Origin: Bacillus testis
GTDB lineage: Bacteria > Bacillota > Bacilli > Bacillales > DSM-1321
DNA length: 64,000 nt
Assembly: GCF_001243895.1 (NCBI RefSeq)
Contig: NZ_LN851186.1
Span: 32,096 to 96,095 of the forward strand
Reading direction: 5' to 3'
Shown: positions 34,128-43,376 of the stretch, one piece after another
Numbering within the stretch: the stretch's first letter is position 1
Layout: every line of letters begins with the position of its first letter
Program-made: the position numbers and the translations under genes
The notes under the pieces: generated by a model
What the model saw: only the letters and a program-made list of their open reading frames with translations
What the model was told of the DNA's origin: nothing
The model's database searches: none

Positions 34128-35198
34128 CTATTTTTTGCCTTTGATTTTTTGGTCCCAGTGCTGCATCCACTCAGCTTCTTTTTCAGCCATGACTTTCCAA
34201 TCGATATCCAAAGGCTTCAGGTCCAATTCTTTATACCAGTCCGGCATCTTGGAAGGATCGACATCAGACCGTGTAGAGATTTGGTATAAATCGTCAGCCA
34301 ATTTTTCGCGTGTTTTTAAATCGAACAAAAATTCATAGAACAGCTTAGCGTTTTTCTCGTTCTTGGCATTTTTCACGATTCCGACGGCATCTACCAGGAT
34401 AGGCGCTCCGCTCTTCGGATAGACATAGTCGAAAGGCTGATTATGTTCGTTCTTCTGCAGCAGGATGTCCTGTAGATTCCAAAGTGAGATAAGGCCTTCT
34501 TGTCTTGTTATTTTCAAATAAAGATTGGTGGGATCTTGGGCGTAATCTTTGGTGTTCTTTTCCAGCTTCTTCAGCCAGTCATAGCCTTTCTCGGGAGTGT
34601 CGGCACCCTGCCGGTAAATCATAGAGGAATAAATGGTTCTCATCGTTCCCGAAGCCATGACACCGCGGATGATGATCTTATCTTTCCATTTGGAATCAAG
34701 CAGTTCATCCCAATCCTGCGGCGCTTCCTCTTTTTTCAATTTGTCGCTGTTGTACATAATCACTTCAGGCAACAGCATCTCTCCGTACCAGCGATTATCC
34801 TTGTCTTTATATTCCGGTTTGATCTGGCCATCAAAGCTCGGCTTATAGGATGCCAATAAATCTTCATCGGCAGCTGTCATCAGCGCCGATTGGGTGCCTC
34901 CCCACCAGAAATCAGCCTGAGGGTTCGATTTTTCCCCTCTGATCCGTTCGAGAATTTGCTGTGCCCCCATCGTTAATACTTCCACTTCGATATCGGGATA
35001 CTTTTCATTGAACATTTTGGTTACTTGATCGACCACTGTCTGATCCCTTGCTGTGTAGATGATAAGCGGTCCGCTGTCCGTTTTGCTTTCTCCGCCGCCG
35101 CTTGGCTTTTTCTCGGTCTGTTCACTCTTGCAGCCGGTCATGACAAACAAACAAAGAACCAACAATAAAATAAGAAAATTCCTTTTCCTCAAAAACAT
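34128..35198 (-). CDS. Extracellular solute-binding lipoprotein (Fbp/AEP class)
   Basis: A 356-residue lipoprotein: signal LLLVLCLFVMTGC with the lipobox Cys near residue 23, a Ser/Gly-rich linker, then a family-1 binding fold of the ferric/2-aminoethylphosphonate group (LIIYTARDQTVVDQVTKMFN; QADFWWGGTQSAL; EVIMYNSDKLKKEEAPQDWD; GAPILVDAVGIVKNAKNEKN). The tyrosine cluster expected of true Fe(III)-binding members is not obvious, so an organic substrate is as likely. GGGGGG precedes the ATG. It is the first gene of the operon; its promoter should lie at 35199-35340. Confidence 0.9.
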   Translation of the reverse strand: MFLRKRNFLILLLVLCLFVMTGCKSEQTEKKPSGGGESKTDSGPLIIYTARDQTVVDQVTKMFNEKYPDIEVEVLTMGAQQILERIRGEKSNPQADFWWGGTQSALMTAADEDLLASYKPSFDGQIKPEYKDKDNRWYGEMLLPEVIMYNSDKLKKEEAPQDWDELLDSKWKDKIIIRGVMASGTMRTIYSSMIYRQGADTPEKGYDWLKKLEKNTKDYAQDPTNLYLKITRQEGLISLWNLQDILLQKNEHNQPFDYVYPKSGAPILVDAVGIVKNAKNEKNAKLFYEFLFDLKTREKLADDLYQISTRSDVDPSKMPDWYKELDLKPLDIDWKVMAEKEAEWMQHWDQKIKGKK

Positions 35199-35494
35199 CG
35201 AATGCCCCCCTAATTTGTTTTCATATATTGTTAAAGCAAACCGGAGATTGAACGGCCCGCTTTAAAACCTATTTGGACTTAATCGTATTTCGATAACCAA
35301 AATCTTTATATATAGGTTAATTATTACATTATTTGTATAAAAATGAATATAGACCTATTGACGGTAATTTTATCTAAAACGTCATAGGCGAGGAAGTTTG
35401 GTATATAATGATATTTTAGGAAAGTACCAGAATGCCCCTTATTGAAGGGCTCACGGTAACATTCTCTTTTTAAGTAAGGAAGGCTGGAATCATT
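35199..35494. other. Divergent promoter region of binding protein and symporter genes
   Basis: A 296-bp AT-rich spacer. TATAAT-like bases near 35404-35410 could serve the symporter on the plus strand. No operator or structured leader is clear. Confidence 0.4.
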
Positions 35495-36751
35495 ATGAAG
35501 AAGTTTTTTGCTAATTATAAAATGACGCTTATATTGCTTCTGGGCATTATTCTGGGAGGAATTGCAGGCGTTGTTTTCGGTCCAAAAGCCGAAGTTGTCA
35601 AACCATTCGGGGACCTTTTCCTGAATCTGATGTTCATGCTGATTATACCGCTTGTATTCTTCAGCATTGCCTCAGCGATCGCTAACATGACAGAGATGAA
35701 ACGCCTTGGGAAAATCATGGGCAGCATTGTGCTTGTGTTCTTTATAACAGCATCTATCTCTGCCGTCCTGGGCGTTGTCGGTGTATCAATCGTCAATCCG
35801 CTGGAGAACACCGATGTGTCGGCCATTAAGGATTTAATGGCGAATGCGGAACAAGTCGACCAACCTGAAGACATATCCTTCTTGGGCCGTGTTGTGCAAA
35901 CATTCACGGTAACGGATTTCTCCATGTTGCTGTCCAAAAGCAATATGCTCCAATTGATCGTCTTTTCCATTCTATTCGGCTTGGCTACGGCCCTTTCTAA
36001 AGAGAAAGGCGAACCGATTGTCGCCTTCCTGAATTCCGGGACGGCTGTCATGATGAAAATGGTTTCGTTCATCATGTATTACGCTCCGATCGGGCTTGGC
36101 TGTTATTTTGCCACAGTCATCGGCGATTTGGGTTCTTCCATATTGGAAGGATATGCCCGCACATTCGTCTTATACTTGGTGATTTCTATTGTGTATTTCA
36201 TCGGGTTCTTTACTTTGTATGCTTTCTTTGCAGGCGGCAAGCTGGGCGTATCTGTGTTCTGGAAGAATGCACTTCCGCCATCTGTTACTGCAATTGCGAC
36301 CTGTTCAAGCGCTGCCTGCATTCCTATAAACCTGGCGGCTACTAAAAAGATGGGCGTAACGCCGGATATTGCTGAAACGGTTGTGCCGCTTGGCGCCAAT
36401 ACCCATAAAGATGGCTCTGTGATCGGCGGCGTTATGAAGGTTGTCTTCCTGTTCGCCCTGTTCGGCAAGGATATGACCTCCGTATCAAGCATCCTGAGCA
36501 TCCTGGCAGTTTCCTTCTTGGTAGGAGCTGTTATGGGTGCCATCCCGGGAGGCGGAATGATCGGCGAAATGCTGATTCTAAGTGTCTTCGGCTTCCCTGC
36601 AGAAGCACTACCGATCATTGCCGTTATCTCAACGATTATTGACGTCCCTGCCACACTGCTCAATAGTACCGGAAACACGGTATGTGCAATGATGGTCACT
36701 CGATTGGTGGAAGGAAAAGACTGGCTGAAAAAAGCGATGTCGCATGCCTGA
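35495..36751 (+). CDS. Dicarboxylate/amino acid:cation symporter (DAACS family)
   Basis: A 418-residue secondary transporter of the GltP/DctA/SstT family. About eight transmembrane helices and the re-entrant loops are recognisable: serine-rich loop ATCSSAACIPINLAATKKMG, then VPLGANTHKDGSVIGG (N-x-D-G motif) and VSTIIDVPATLLNSTGNTVC near the end. It imports C4-dicarboxylates, Asp/Glu or Ser with Na+ or H+. It is divergent from the ABC/lyase operon; since that lyase should release fumarate, a functional link to C4-dicarboxylates is possible but speculative. AAGGAAGGCTGG precedes the ATG. Confidence 0.92.
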   Translation: MKKFFANYKMTLILLLGIILGGIAGVVFGPKAEVVKPFGDLFLNLMFMLIIPLVFFSIASAIANMTEMKRLGKIMGSIVLVFFITASISAVLGVVGVSIVNPLENTDVSAIKDLMANAEQVDQPEDISFLGRVVQTFTVTDFSMLLSKSNMLQLIVFSILFGLATALSKEKGEPIVAFLNSGTAVMMKMVSFIMYYAPIGLGCYFATVIGDLGSSILEGYARTFVLYLVISIVYFIGFFTLYAFFAGGKLGVSVFWKNALPPSVTAIATCSSAACIPINLAATKKMGVTPDIAETVVPLGANTHKDGSVIGGVMKVVFLFALFGKDMTSVSSILSILAVSFLVGAVMGAIPGGGMIGEMLILSVFGFPAEALPIIAVISTIIDVPATLLNSTGNTVCAMMVTRLVEGKDWLKKAMSHA

Positions 36752-36801
36752 TCGATCAGGACGTTTCTAACAAGCATATAGAAGAGATTGTAAAACGGTC
36801 T

Positions 36802-36835
36802 AAAGAGTGCTCTTTGCAGCACTCTTTTTTTTCTT
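36802..36835 (+). terminator. Terminator of the symporter gene
   Basis: AAAGAGTGCT (36802-36811) pairs with AGCACTCTTT (36818-36827), followed by a T-run. Confidence 0.9.
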
Positions 36836-36845
36836 TCTTATTTGT

Positions 36846-37103
36846 TTAAGGCTGATTCCATAATAAAGCCATCACAACATAGAAACCGATGACTAGGAGC
36901 GCAATAATAAGCAATAAAACGAATGCGGTTTTTTTCCACATTCCTTTTTCAGACACTAAAGCCAAAAATAGCGCCACTATATAGGAAATGGCCACAATCA
37001 GGAACATATGATCCGCAAAGAAGTCTACATACATCGTTAAAAATAACGAGCTTACGCCAAACAATATAACAAGGACTGATAGAAAGCCTGTGTATGTTTT
37101 CAT
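36846..37103 (-). CDS. Small three-helix membrane protein
   Basis: An 85-residue hydrophobic protein: helices at about 5-25, 32-52 and 60-82, with a basic loop (EKGMWKKT) before the last. The ATG at 37101-37103 follows GAGGGGG. There are no recognisable motifs. It converges on the symporter and is probably monocistronic. Confidence 0.7.
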   Translation of the reverse strand: MKTYTGFLSVLVILFGVSSLFLTMYVDFFADHMFLIVAISYIVALFLALVSEKGMWKKTAFVLLLIIALLVIGFYVVMALLWNQP

Positions 37104-37207
37104 ATACACCCCCTCTCTCTGGACGTTGCCATTTTACAAAGATAGACTGTCAATTTCCTTATATCCCCAATCTATACATCTCCGTTCCGTCTGGTGCTTT
37201 TAACATG

Positions 37208-38296
37208 TCACTTTATCGCGACCTGATAGTGGGCATGATCCTGGTTCTCTTTATAGAAGCGCACCATCGCCGGCACCCCTTCCTTAAAATCCGGGCAGGC
37301 GATCTTGGCAGTGGCTAAATCGGCGATAGCCTGTGATGCATCAAAGTCTCCCTTCCAGGTAAAATAATCGATTGTTTCCTTTTCTGTATGCAGGAATTTG
37401 CGCATTGGCGCTAATGAAAGGCAGGCTTTGCATAAAGGCAATGGAATTGTCCCCTTAGGCTTCTTGCCGTACATTTCCACGGCAAACATTTCATAGATTT
37501 CCGTTGCTGTATACGGATGGGGATCAGTCAGATGATAGGTTTTCCCTTCGGCTGGACCGTATAGGGACAGATAAGCAACTGATTGGATAATGTAATCAAT
37601 GGGTACAAGATTAATCTTTGATGCGGAACGGCCTATGTAGGGAATAACGGGCAGAAAGCGCATGGCTCTTAAGGTATTCAATATAAAATACGGGCCATCG
37701 AATTTTACTGTTTCCCCTGTAACGGAATGCCCCTTTACAATTCCCGGACGGATAATCGTCACCGGCACTTCGCTTTTCAAACCTTCCACCAATTTTTCAG
37801 CTTCGTACTTGGTTTCTTCATAATAGTTTTTGAAGGCTGGAGGGCGTATTAATTCTGTCTCCAGCAACAGCCCTTCCCGCGTGCCGGCGACATAGGCTGT
37901 GCTGAAGTAGATATAACGTTTGAGATTTTTGAGGCGGCGGACCCACTCATTGACGTTTCTTGTGCCTTCTACATTTACCAGATATGCAACATCCTTTGGG
38001 ACAGCCAGGTCGTAAATCGCCGCGAGATGAAAGACATGGGTAATCTCTTCAAGAAACTCATTTTCCTCGATACCTAGGCCAGGCTTGGTAATATCGCCTG
38101 TCAGTATGCGCAGGGAACCGAAAGGAATGCCCATCTCCTTCTCGATGGCTTCAGCATCTTGTTTTGCTTTTTCAGCAAAAGCCGGCAGAACCAAGAGATT
38201 GGCCTGGAGGAAGTCAGTATCATTCTTGATCATCTCTTTGATTAACCGCGCAGCGATAAACCCGGGAAAACCGGTAAAAAAATAACTGTGCTTCAT
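37208..38296 (-). CDS. SDR-family NAD(P)-dependent oxidoreductase (acyl-reductase-like)
   Basis: A 362-residue extended SDR protein. The Rossmann glycine motif is SYFFTGFPGFIAARLIKEM (TGxxGFI); then ITHVFHLAAIYDL and YFSTAYVAGTREG, with the catalytic YxxxK in NYYEETKYEAEKLV near residue 165. It resembles the male-sterility/NAD-binding-4 and thioester reductase type, which reduces acyl chains, or UDP-sugar epimerases. The C-terminal 100 residues are less conserved. AAGGAGCGATTCAG precedes the ATG. It is monocistronic, and the substrate is unknown. Confidence 0.85.
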   Translation of the reverse strand: MKHSYFFTGFPGFIAARLIKEMIKNDTDFLQANLLVLPAFAEKAKQDAEAIEKEMGIPFGSLRILTGDITKPGLGIEENEFLEEITHVFHLAAIYDLAVPKDVAYLVNVEGTRNVNEWVRRLKNLKRYIYFSTAYVAGTREGLLLETELIRPPAFKNYYEETKYEAEKLVEGLKSEVPVTIIRPGIVKGHSVTGETVKFDGPYFILNTLRAMRFLPVIPYIGRSASKINLVPIDYIIQSVAYLSLYGPAEGKTYHLTDPHPYTATEIYEMFAVEMYGKKPKGTIPLPLCKACLSLAPMRKFLHTEKETIDYFTWKGDFDASQAIADLATAKIACPDFKEGVPAMVRFYKENQDHAHYQVAIK

Positions 38297-38517
38297 CTGA
38301 ATCGCTCCTTGTGACGGACCTTTTTACTAGTTTGTATTCGCTGTCCATATGCTAAATCCTGCCTGAAAGGAATGATTACCCAGCCGTATAATTTTTCTTT
38401 TTCATTCATATGTTTAGAGAAGGACAACTTTTATGATTCGTGCTGGCGGGTAAATTTTATAAGATGGTTTTTGCCAAAAATGGACAAGCATGCTAATCAG
38501 GAAAGAAGGAATGATTC

Positions 38518-39132
38518 ATGGAAGCTTGGATTATCAATTTAGTGGAGCAATACGGCTATATGGGTATTTTCCTGTTGATCGCCATAGAAAATATATTTCC
38601 GCCCATTCCCTCAGAAGTGATTCTTACTTTTAGCGGCTTCATGACCAACAGCACCTCGATGACCATCACCGGCGTCGTGATCATTTCCACGGCCGGTTCG
38701 GTTGCCGGGGCTATCGTTCTTTACGGGCTCGGCCGGATGCTTGATCTGCATCGATTGGAGAAAATCATTGACCGCTATGGTGCATTCCTGCGCCTGACCC
38801 ACGATGACGTGGCCAAGGCTGACCGCTGGTTTCAAAGATACGGGGCTTGGACGGTCCTTTTTTGCCGGCTCATCCCTTTGGTGCGCAGTTTAATATCGAT
38901 TCCGGCGGGAATGGCGCGAATGAACTTCTCTTTATTCCTCTTGTACACATCTATAGGAACCCTTGCCTGGAATACGGTATTGGTTAATCTCGGCGGGATG
39001 GTCGGCTCCAACTGGAGTGATATTGTCGCCTATATGGACGTCTTTTCGACAGCCGTTTATCTTTTGATTGCCGTTTTCCTCCTAGGATTGATTGTCTGGT
39101 ATATCCGCAGGAGGCGCGGCCGGAAACAATAG
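38518..39132 (+). CDS. DedA family membrane protein
   Basis: A 204-residue DedA/SNARE-associated domain protein. Features: ENIFPPIPSEVILTFSGFM (re-entrant E...P loop), GSVAGAIVLYGLGR, and the conserved FCRLIPLVRSLISIPAGMAR with its essential arginines; C-terminal helices follow. Family members move undecaprenyl phosphate or other lipids across the membrane and influence proton motive force, drug and antimicrobial peptide tolerance. AAGAAGGA precedes the ATG. It shares a terminator with the convergent sensor kinase. Confidence 0.93.
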   Translation: MEAWIINLVEQYGYMGIFLLIAIENIFPPIPSEVILTFSGFMTNSTSMTITGVVIISTAGSVAGAIVLYGLGRMLDLHRLEKIIDRYGAFLRLTHDDVAKADRWFQRYGAWTVLFCRLIPLVRSLISIPAGMARMNFSLFLLYTSIGTLAWNTVLVNLGGMVGSNWSDIVAYMDVFSTAVYLLIAVFLLGLIVWYIRRRRGRKQ

Positions 39133-39200
39133 CCTAACCGTGGGGAGGGCGGTGATCCTCCTCGGCGTTTATTGGACACCATTTCATCTCAACAACGTGC

Positions 39201-39230
39201 AAAACCGCAGCCTGGAAGCTGCGGTTTTTT
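39201..39230 (+). terminator. Bidirectional terminator between dedA-like gene and sensor kinase
   Basis: AAAACCGCAGC (39201-39211) pairs with GCTGCGGTTTTTT (39218-39230). Confidence 0.9.
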
Positions 39231-39236
39231 GTCACA

Positions 39237-41450
39237 TTATTTGTACAGTACAATCGTAACTTTGAACATGTCGCCGTCGACGTCGATCTCCATTTCGCCT
39301 CCATGGAGATCAATGATACTTTTGGCGATGGCCAAACCAAGGCCGGAACCTTCTGTATGGCGTGACTGGTCCCCCCTTTTAAAGCGTTCAAACAATTCAT
39401 CCACATTGCCTCCAAGCTCGAATTGCGAAACATTTTTAAAGGTGATCTCCACGGAGCTCTCTTTGTTCAGCATAGATATATATACCCTTGTGTGGGGCAT
39501 TGAATATTTGAGCGCATTGACAATCAGGTTATCGAAGACGCGATGGAGTTTTTGGCCATCCACCACTGCATGGATCGGTTGTTCATCCGTCTGGACTCGG
39601 AACTGCAGGCCGGATGATTCGATGCTGTCATTATGTTCAGCCAATGTTTGCTGAAGCATTTGCACAAGCTCGACATTCCGTTTCTCCAATTCGATATTGC
39701 CTGTAGCCATCTTGGATGCCTCAAACAGGTCTTCAATCAATATTTTTAGGCGTTTCGATTTGCGGTCGATAATCTCGATATAGGCTTCTCGGTCTTCTTC
39801 GCTCACATGGCCTGATTTCAAGAGATCTGTATAGGTAATAATACTCGTAAGCGGCGTGCGCAAATCATGGCTGACATTGGTGATCAGTTCAGTCTTAAGG
39901 CGCTCGCTCTTCATTTGGGCGCTCTGGGATGATTTTACTCCGTACTTGATCGTATTGATATCTTTAGCAAGAACCGCAAGCGGCGATTTCCCCGATACAT
40001 CCAAATCATCTTCCTGATACCCCTTAGCTAGGCCGCTGACTGTCCGCATGATTTGGTTTAAGTTTCCGACATACCTAAAGATAATGTAAAGTGCCGGGAC
40101 CCCAAATAGCAGACACAGAATAAAATAAAAGATAACGAGGTCCATGGAGCCGTTCCCATATAAGAAGACAATAATAAAGCCCATGCCCATTCCGAATACA
40201 ATAGAAAGGAGTAAAAGCAGTTGAACACCGAGATGCAGATTCAAAAACGTTTTCTTCAACGCATTGAAAAACTTATAGGTAAAGGAATCCCGCCATTCCT
40301 GTTCAAAGCCCTTTTTGATTAAACAACGGATCAGTTGGACAACGGCCAGCAGGATGAAACCGACAACTGCTGTATAATAGAGAAATTTGAAGCCGAAATG
40401 CATGATAAAATCGACATTAAGCCCTGGGGCCGCCCAATAACCAGCCGGGCCCATGATGCTAAGCAACGCTATCCAAATAACCATCAGACGGATATCGGCC
40501 GGAATACGGTCAAACCAATTCAGCACCTCTCCTTTTTCCACATGCCAGAAGGCGGATTTCACGATTCCAAAAAGGCCTGCCAACGCCAGCAATAAACCGG
40601 CTGCCGCCAATACGCGGTATAAAACGGCAATGGTTTTAAATTGCTTGTATTCAGCCATGAGCGGTGATGAAGGGTCGGCATTTTGCGGCAGGCCGACGTA
40701 CCCTTGGATCACCTTCGTTTCATCCTCTAAAGTGACCTCTTCCTCCGAAGACACGCCAAAATAGTAGGGATTGTTCTCCATATACATTAAAGCTTTATTC
40801 CCAACCCCGAAATCCTCCTTGAATAGCATATTTTTATCGGAGAAATAGGACTTATAATCGCCTTGTTGCTTTTGGTTCAATGAAGTATAGATTTTTCCTG
40901 TTTTCGTGTCTTGGAAAAAATACTCGAATCCATTGGCATCGGAAGGAAACGTTTCCTTTATGTTTCTGATTTGCTTCATCGCATCAGCCAGCTGATTTTC
41001 TCGTTTCACGATGATTTTTTTCTTCACATGCTCATCGCTCGTAAAATTTAAGGAAATATCCTTCAGTTTTTCATCCCGTTCTTTCCGGTACATATCCGCC
41101 AGACTCTTATCGCCTGCATCCTCGGCATCCGCTATTTTGGGCGAATACTGGTCTCTGATGCTCTGCAACTGTTCAGGCATATCACCGTATTCATAGCGGT
41201 GCTGGTTGATATCGTCTTCTGTCACAACAATCCGCTTGTTCAACTTTTCCTGGTCAAAGTCGCCAAGTACAGCCAGCTTTAGGCGGTCCATATAGTTGCT
41301 GTACTGGGTTGTGAATGAGTTTGTTCTAAAATAATCCCCTCTCAGGTTACCGGGTTCTGAGTGGAGAATCGTAAGCAAGATGGCCAAACCGACTGCCAGG
41401 CAGACCGCCGACCACCAAAAAAGTCTATTATTTTTCCATTTTGTAGCCAA
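39237..41450 (-). CDS. Large membrane sensor histidine kinase
   Basis: A 737-residue kinase. An N-terminal helix (about 12-28) is followed by roughly 240 residues outside the membrane, then several helices between about 275 and 455 with a HAMP-like linker. The kinase core has phosphoacceptor His in ELITNVSHDLRTPLTSIITY, N-box NLIVNALKYSMPHTRVYISM and G-box GSGLGLAIAKSIIDLHGGEM. It pairs with the OmpR-type regulator just upstream, overlapping it by 23 bp. The only good start is TTG at 41448-41450. The signal is unknown; many similar pairs respond to envelope or antibiotic stress. Confidence 0.88.
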   Translation of the reverse strand: MATKWKNNRLFWWSAVCLAVGLAILLTILHSEPGNLRGDYFRTNSFTTQYSNYMDRLKLAVLGDFDQEKLNKRIVVTEDDINQHRYEYGDMPEQLQSIRDQYSPKIADAEDAGDKSLADMYRKERDEKLKDISLNFTSDEHVKKKIIVKRENQLADAMKQIRNIKETFPSDANGFEYFFQDTKTGKIYTSLNQKQQGDYKSYFSDKNMLFKEDFGVGNKALMYMENNPYYFGVSSEEEVTLEDETKVIQGYVGLPQNADPSSPLMAEYKQFKTIAVLYRVLAAAGLLLALAGLFGIVKSAFWHVEKGEVLNWFDRIPADIRLMVIWIALLSIMGPAGYWAAPGLNVDFIMHFGFKFLYYTAVVGFILLAVVQLIRCLIKKGFEQEWRDSFTYKFFNALKKTFLNLHLGVQLLLLLSIVFGMGMGFIIVFLYGNGSMDLVIFYFILCLLFGVPALYIIFRYVGNLNQIMRTVSGLAKGYQEDDLDVSGKSPLAVLAKDINTIKYGVKSSQSAQMKSERLKTELITNVSHDLRTPLTSIITYTDLLKSGHVSEEDREAYIEIIDRKSKRLKILIEDLFEASKMATGNIELEKRNVELVQMLQQTLAEHNDSIESSGLQFRVQTDEQPIHAVVDGQKLHRVFDNLIVNALKYSMPHTRVYISMLNKESSVEITFKNVSQFELGGNVDELFERFKRGDQSRHTEGSGLGLAIAKSIIDLHGGEMEIDVDGDMFKVTIVLYK

Positions 41451-42123
41451 TTCCCCATACCACCTTTAAAAACCTTGGATTCTTAGGATCAATTTCAATT
41501 TTCTCTCTGATTTTCCGGATATGGACAGCCACCGTATTTTCGGCATTATAACCAGGCTCATTCCAGACCAATTCATATATTTCATGAATGGAGAAAACCC
41601 GTCCGGCATTCTTCATCAACAGCTCGACAATCCGGTATTCAATCGGCGTCAGCTTTACAGCCTCGCCATTAACAGCTACTTGTTTGGCGTCTTCGTCCAG
41701 CGTAAGCCCATGAAGATCAATTTGTTTCTTAGCGCCTTCATAGGTCCCAAGCGTCACATATCTGCGCAGCTGGGATTTAACGCGCGCAATCAGCTCCAAG
41801 GGATTAAACGGCTTAGTCACATAATCGTCAGCGCCAATCTGCAATCCCAGCACCTTATCGGTATCTTCACTTTTCGCACTTAATATGATAATGGGAATGT
41901 TCTTGTTTTCCCGGATTTTAAATGTAGTCGCAATTCCATCCATCCTCGGCATCATCACGTCCAACAGAATAAGGTGGATGGTATGTTCATTCAACATCTC
42001 GAGCGCCTCCATTCCATCGGCGGCTTTGAAGACTGTAATGCCTTCGTTTTTTAAATAGATTTCAATTCCATCGCGGATATCTTGATCATCGTCAACGACC
42101 AATACATTAAATGATGTAGTCAT
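41428..42123 (-). CDS. OmpR/PhoB-family response regulator
   Basis: A 231-residue regulator: receiver domain (VLVVDDDQDIRDGIEIYL; phosphoacceptor D in LILLDVMMPRMDG; ADDYVTKPFNPLEL) and winged helix (VKLTPIEYRIVELLMKNAGR; YNAENTVAVHIRKIREKI). Target genes are unknown. AAAGGGGGGATCGAAG precedes the ATG. Autoregulation from the 42124-42250 region is plausible. Confidence 0.95.
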   Translation of the reverse strand: MTTSFNVLVVDDDQDIRDGIEIYLKNEGITVFKAADGMEALEMLNEHTIHLILLDVMMPRMDGIATTFKIRENKNIPIIILSAKSEDTDKVLGLQIGADDYVTKPFNPLELIARVKSQLRRYVTLGTYEGAKKQIDLHGLTLDEDAKQVAVNGEAVKLTPIEYRIVELLMKNAGRVFSIHEIYELVWNEPGYNAENTVAVHIRKIREKIEIDPKNPRFLKVVWGIGYKMEK

Positions 42124-42248
42124 TCTTCGATCCCCCCTTTAAAAGCAAGTATACATGACCATCTGGCACTTATTAATAATATAACCGGCAAATCTTAACA
42201 CAACCTATGGAGAAATCTTAAGAATTTCTTAAAATGAATCATTCTATT

Positions 42249-42262
42249 TGAAAACGCTTTCT
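42249..42262. promoter_or_regulatory. cre site upstream of the formate/nitrite transporter gene
   Basis: TGAAAACGCTTTCT matches the cre consensus TGWAARCGYTWNCW at all positions. It lies about 245 bp upstream of the transporter and 125 bp upstream of the response regulator, so it may act on either. Confidence 0.6.
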
Positions 42263-42385
42263 AAATGACACAATTTTGTCAAGTTGAAAGCGGTGGTAAT
42301 TTCATCCTGACCCTTTCTGCCAAAAGGTTTAAGTGGTAAGATAAAGTGTAGTTTTTAAGGTTTTAGCCATCATTTGTACATTTTA

Positions 42386-42403
42386 TTGTGAAATGTGTAA
42401 CAA
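42386..42403. promoter_or_regulatory. Rex-like redox operator
   Basis: TTGTGAAATGTGTAACAA keeps the TTGTGAA-N4-TTCACAA architecture of Rex sites with two mismatches in the right half. It is 91 bp upstream of the formate/nitrite transporter start. B. subtilis ywcJ, a member of the same transporter family, belongs to the Rex regulon, which supports the call. Confidence 0.6.
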
Positions 42404-42494
42404 ATTATGCTCACTATTTCACATCGTATCGTCACATATTTTTTTTGCAGGTGGTAACACTAAATACTAAATAAGATTGGAAGCGAGCGTTATT

Positions 42495-43334
42495 ATGGAA
42501 AATCAAGCATTACGCGAAGTCGAAGCTTGCGCTTTGAAAAAGCAAAAAATATTTAACCAAAGCCTCTTACGCTATATCCTACGTGCTGTGCTGGCCAGTG
42601 CCTTTATCGGATTTGGCGTCATCATCGCCTTTAAAACAGGCAACCTGTTCTACGCGGAACACAACCCTATGGCCTATCCGATGGCTGCACTAACATTCGG
42701 CGCAGCGATTATTATGATTTGGTATGCCGGCGGAGACTTATTTACCGGCAACACGTTTTATTTCACCTATGCTGCCCTCCACGGAAAAATGAAATGGCCA
42801 CAAGTGCTGCAAATGTGGCTGGCAACATATGGCGGTAACTTAGTGGGCGCCATTGCCTTTGCTTTCTTCATTGCCGCTACAGGGCTATTCGAGGATCATT
42901 CAGTCAATGGATTCCTAATGAGTGTGGCTGAAAAGAAAATGAACGCACCGACAATGGAACTGTTTTTCCGTTCTATTCTGTGTAACTGGCTTGTATGCAT
43001 GGCCTTCTTCGTTCCAATGAACCTTAAAGGCGATGGACCGAAGATATTCACGATGATTTTATTGGTATTCGGATTCTTCATTTCCGGATATGAGCACAGC
43101 ATCGCCAACATGAGTACATTTGCTGTCGCTTTAGTATCACCGCATCCTGAAACGATTTCTTTTGCAGGTGCAGTCCACAATATCATCCCGGTAACAATCG
43201 GTAATATCATCGGGGGCGCCGTGTTCATGGGTATGCTCTACTTCTATTTGAATAAACCGTTCTTCAAGGATGAAGAAATCGAAGTAGCTGAAGACGGACA
43301 AGTTGTCCCATTCGATAAAGCGCAAGAAAAATAA
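42495..43334 (+). CDS. Formate/nitrite transporter family channel (YwcJ-like)
   Basis: A 279-residue FNT protein with six transmembrane helices. Key regions are FIGFGVIIAFKTGNLFYA, the Omega-loop WYAGGDLFTGNTFYFTYAAL (usually LFTGN) and GYEHSIANMSTFAVAL (the HSIANM pore motif with its central His). It moves formate, nitrite, lactate-type or hydrosulfide anions with protons. I chose the ATG at 42495; the TTG six codons earlier is possible, and the ribosome site is weak in either case. The upstream Rex-like and cre sites suggest induction at high NADH/NAD ratio and carbon-source control. Confidence 0.92.
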   Translation: MENQALREVEACALKKQKIFNQSLLRYILRAVLASAFIGFGVIIAFKTGNLFYAEHNPMAYPMAALTFGAAIIMIWYAGGDLFTGNTFYFTYAALHGKMKWPQVLQMWLATYGGNLVGAIAFAFFIAATGLFEDHSVNGFLMSVAEKKMNAPTMELFFRSILCNWLVCMAFFVPMNLKGDGPKIFTMILLVFGFFISGYEHSIANMSTFAVALVSPHPETISFAGAVHNIIPVTIGNIIGGAVFMGMLYFYLNKPFFKDEEIEVAEDGQVVPFDKAQEK

Positions 43335-43343
43335 TATAGCAAT

Positions 43344-43376
43344 AAGCTCACTGCCGAAGCAGTGAGCTTTTCTTTT
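43344..43376 (+). terminator. Bidirectional terminator after the formate/nitrite transporter gene
   Basis: AAGCTCACTGC (43344-43354) and GCAGTGAGCTT (43359-43369) with loop CGAA, then a T-rich run. It also serves the convergent gene ending at 43377. Confidence 0.9.

Noticed and set aside
34128..35198. True ferric-iron binding protein
   Set aside because: The fold class fits, but the adjacent tyrosine ligands of FbpA are not evident, and the operon enzymes point to an organic substrate.
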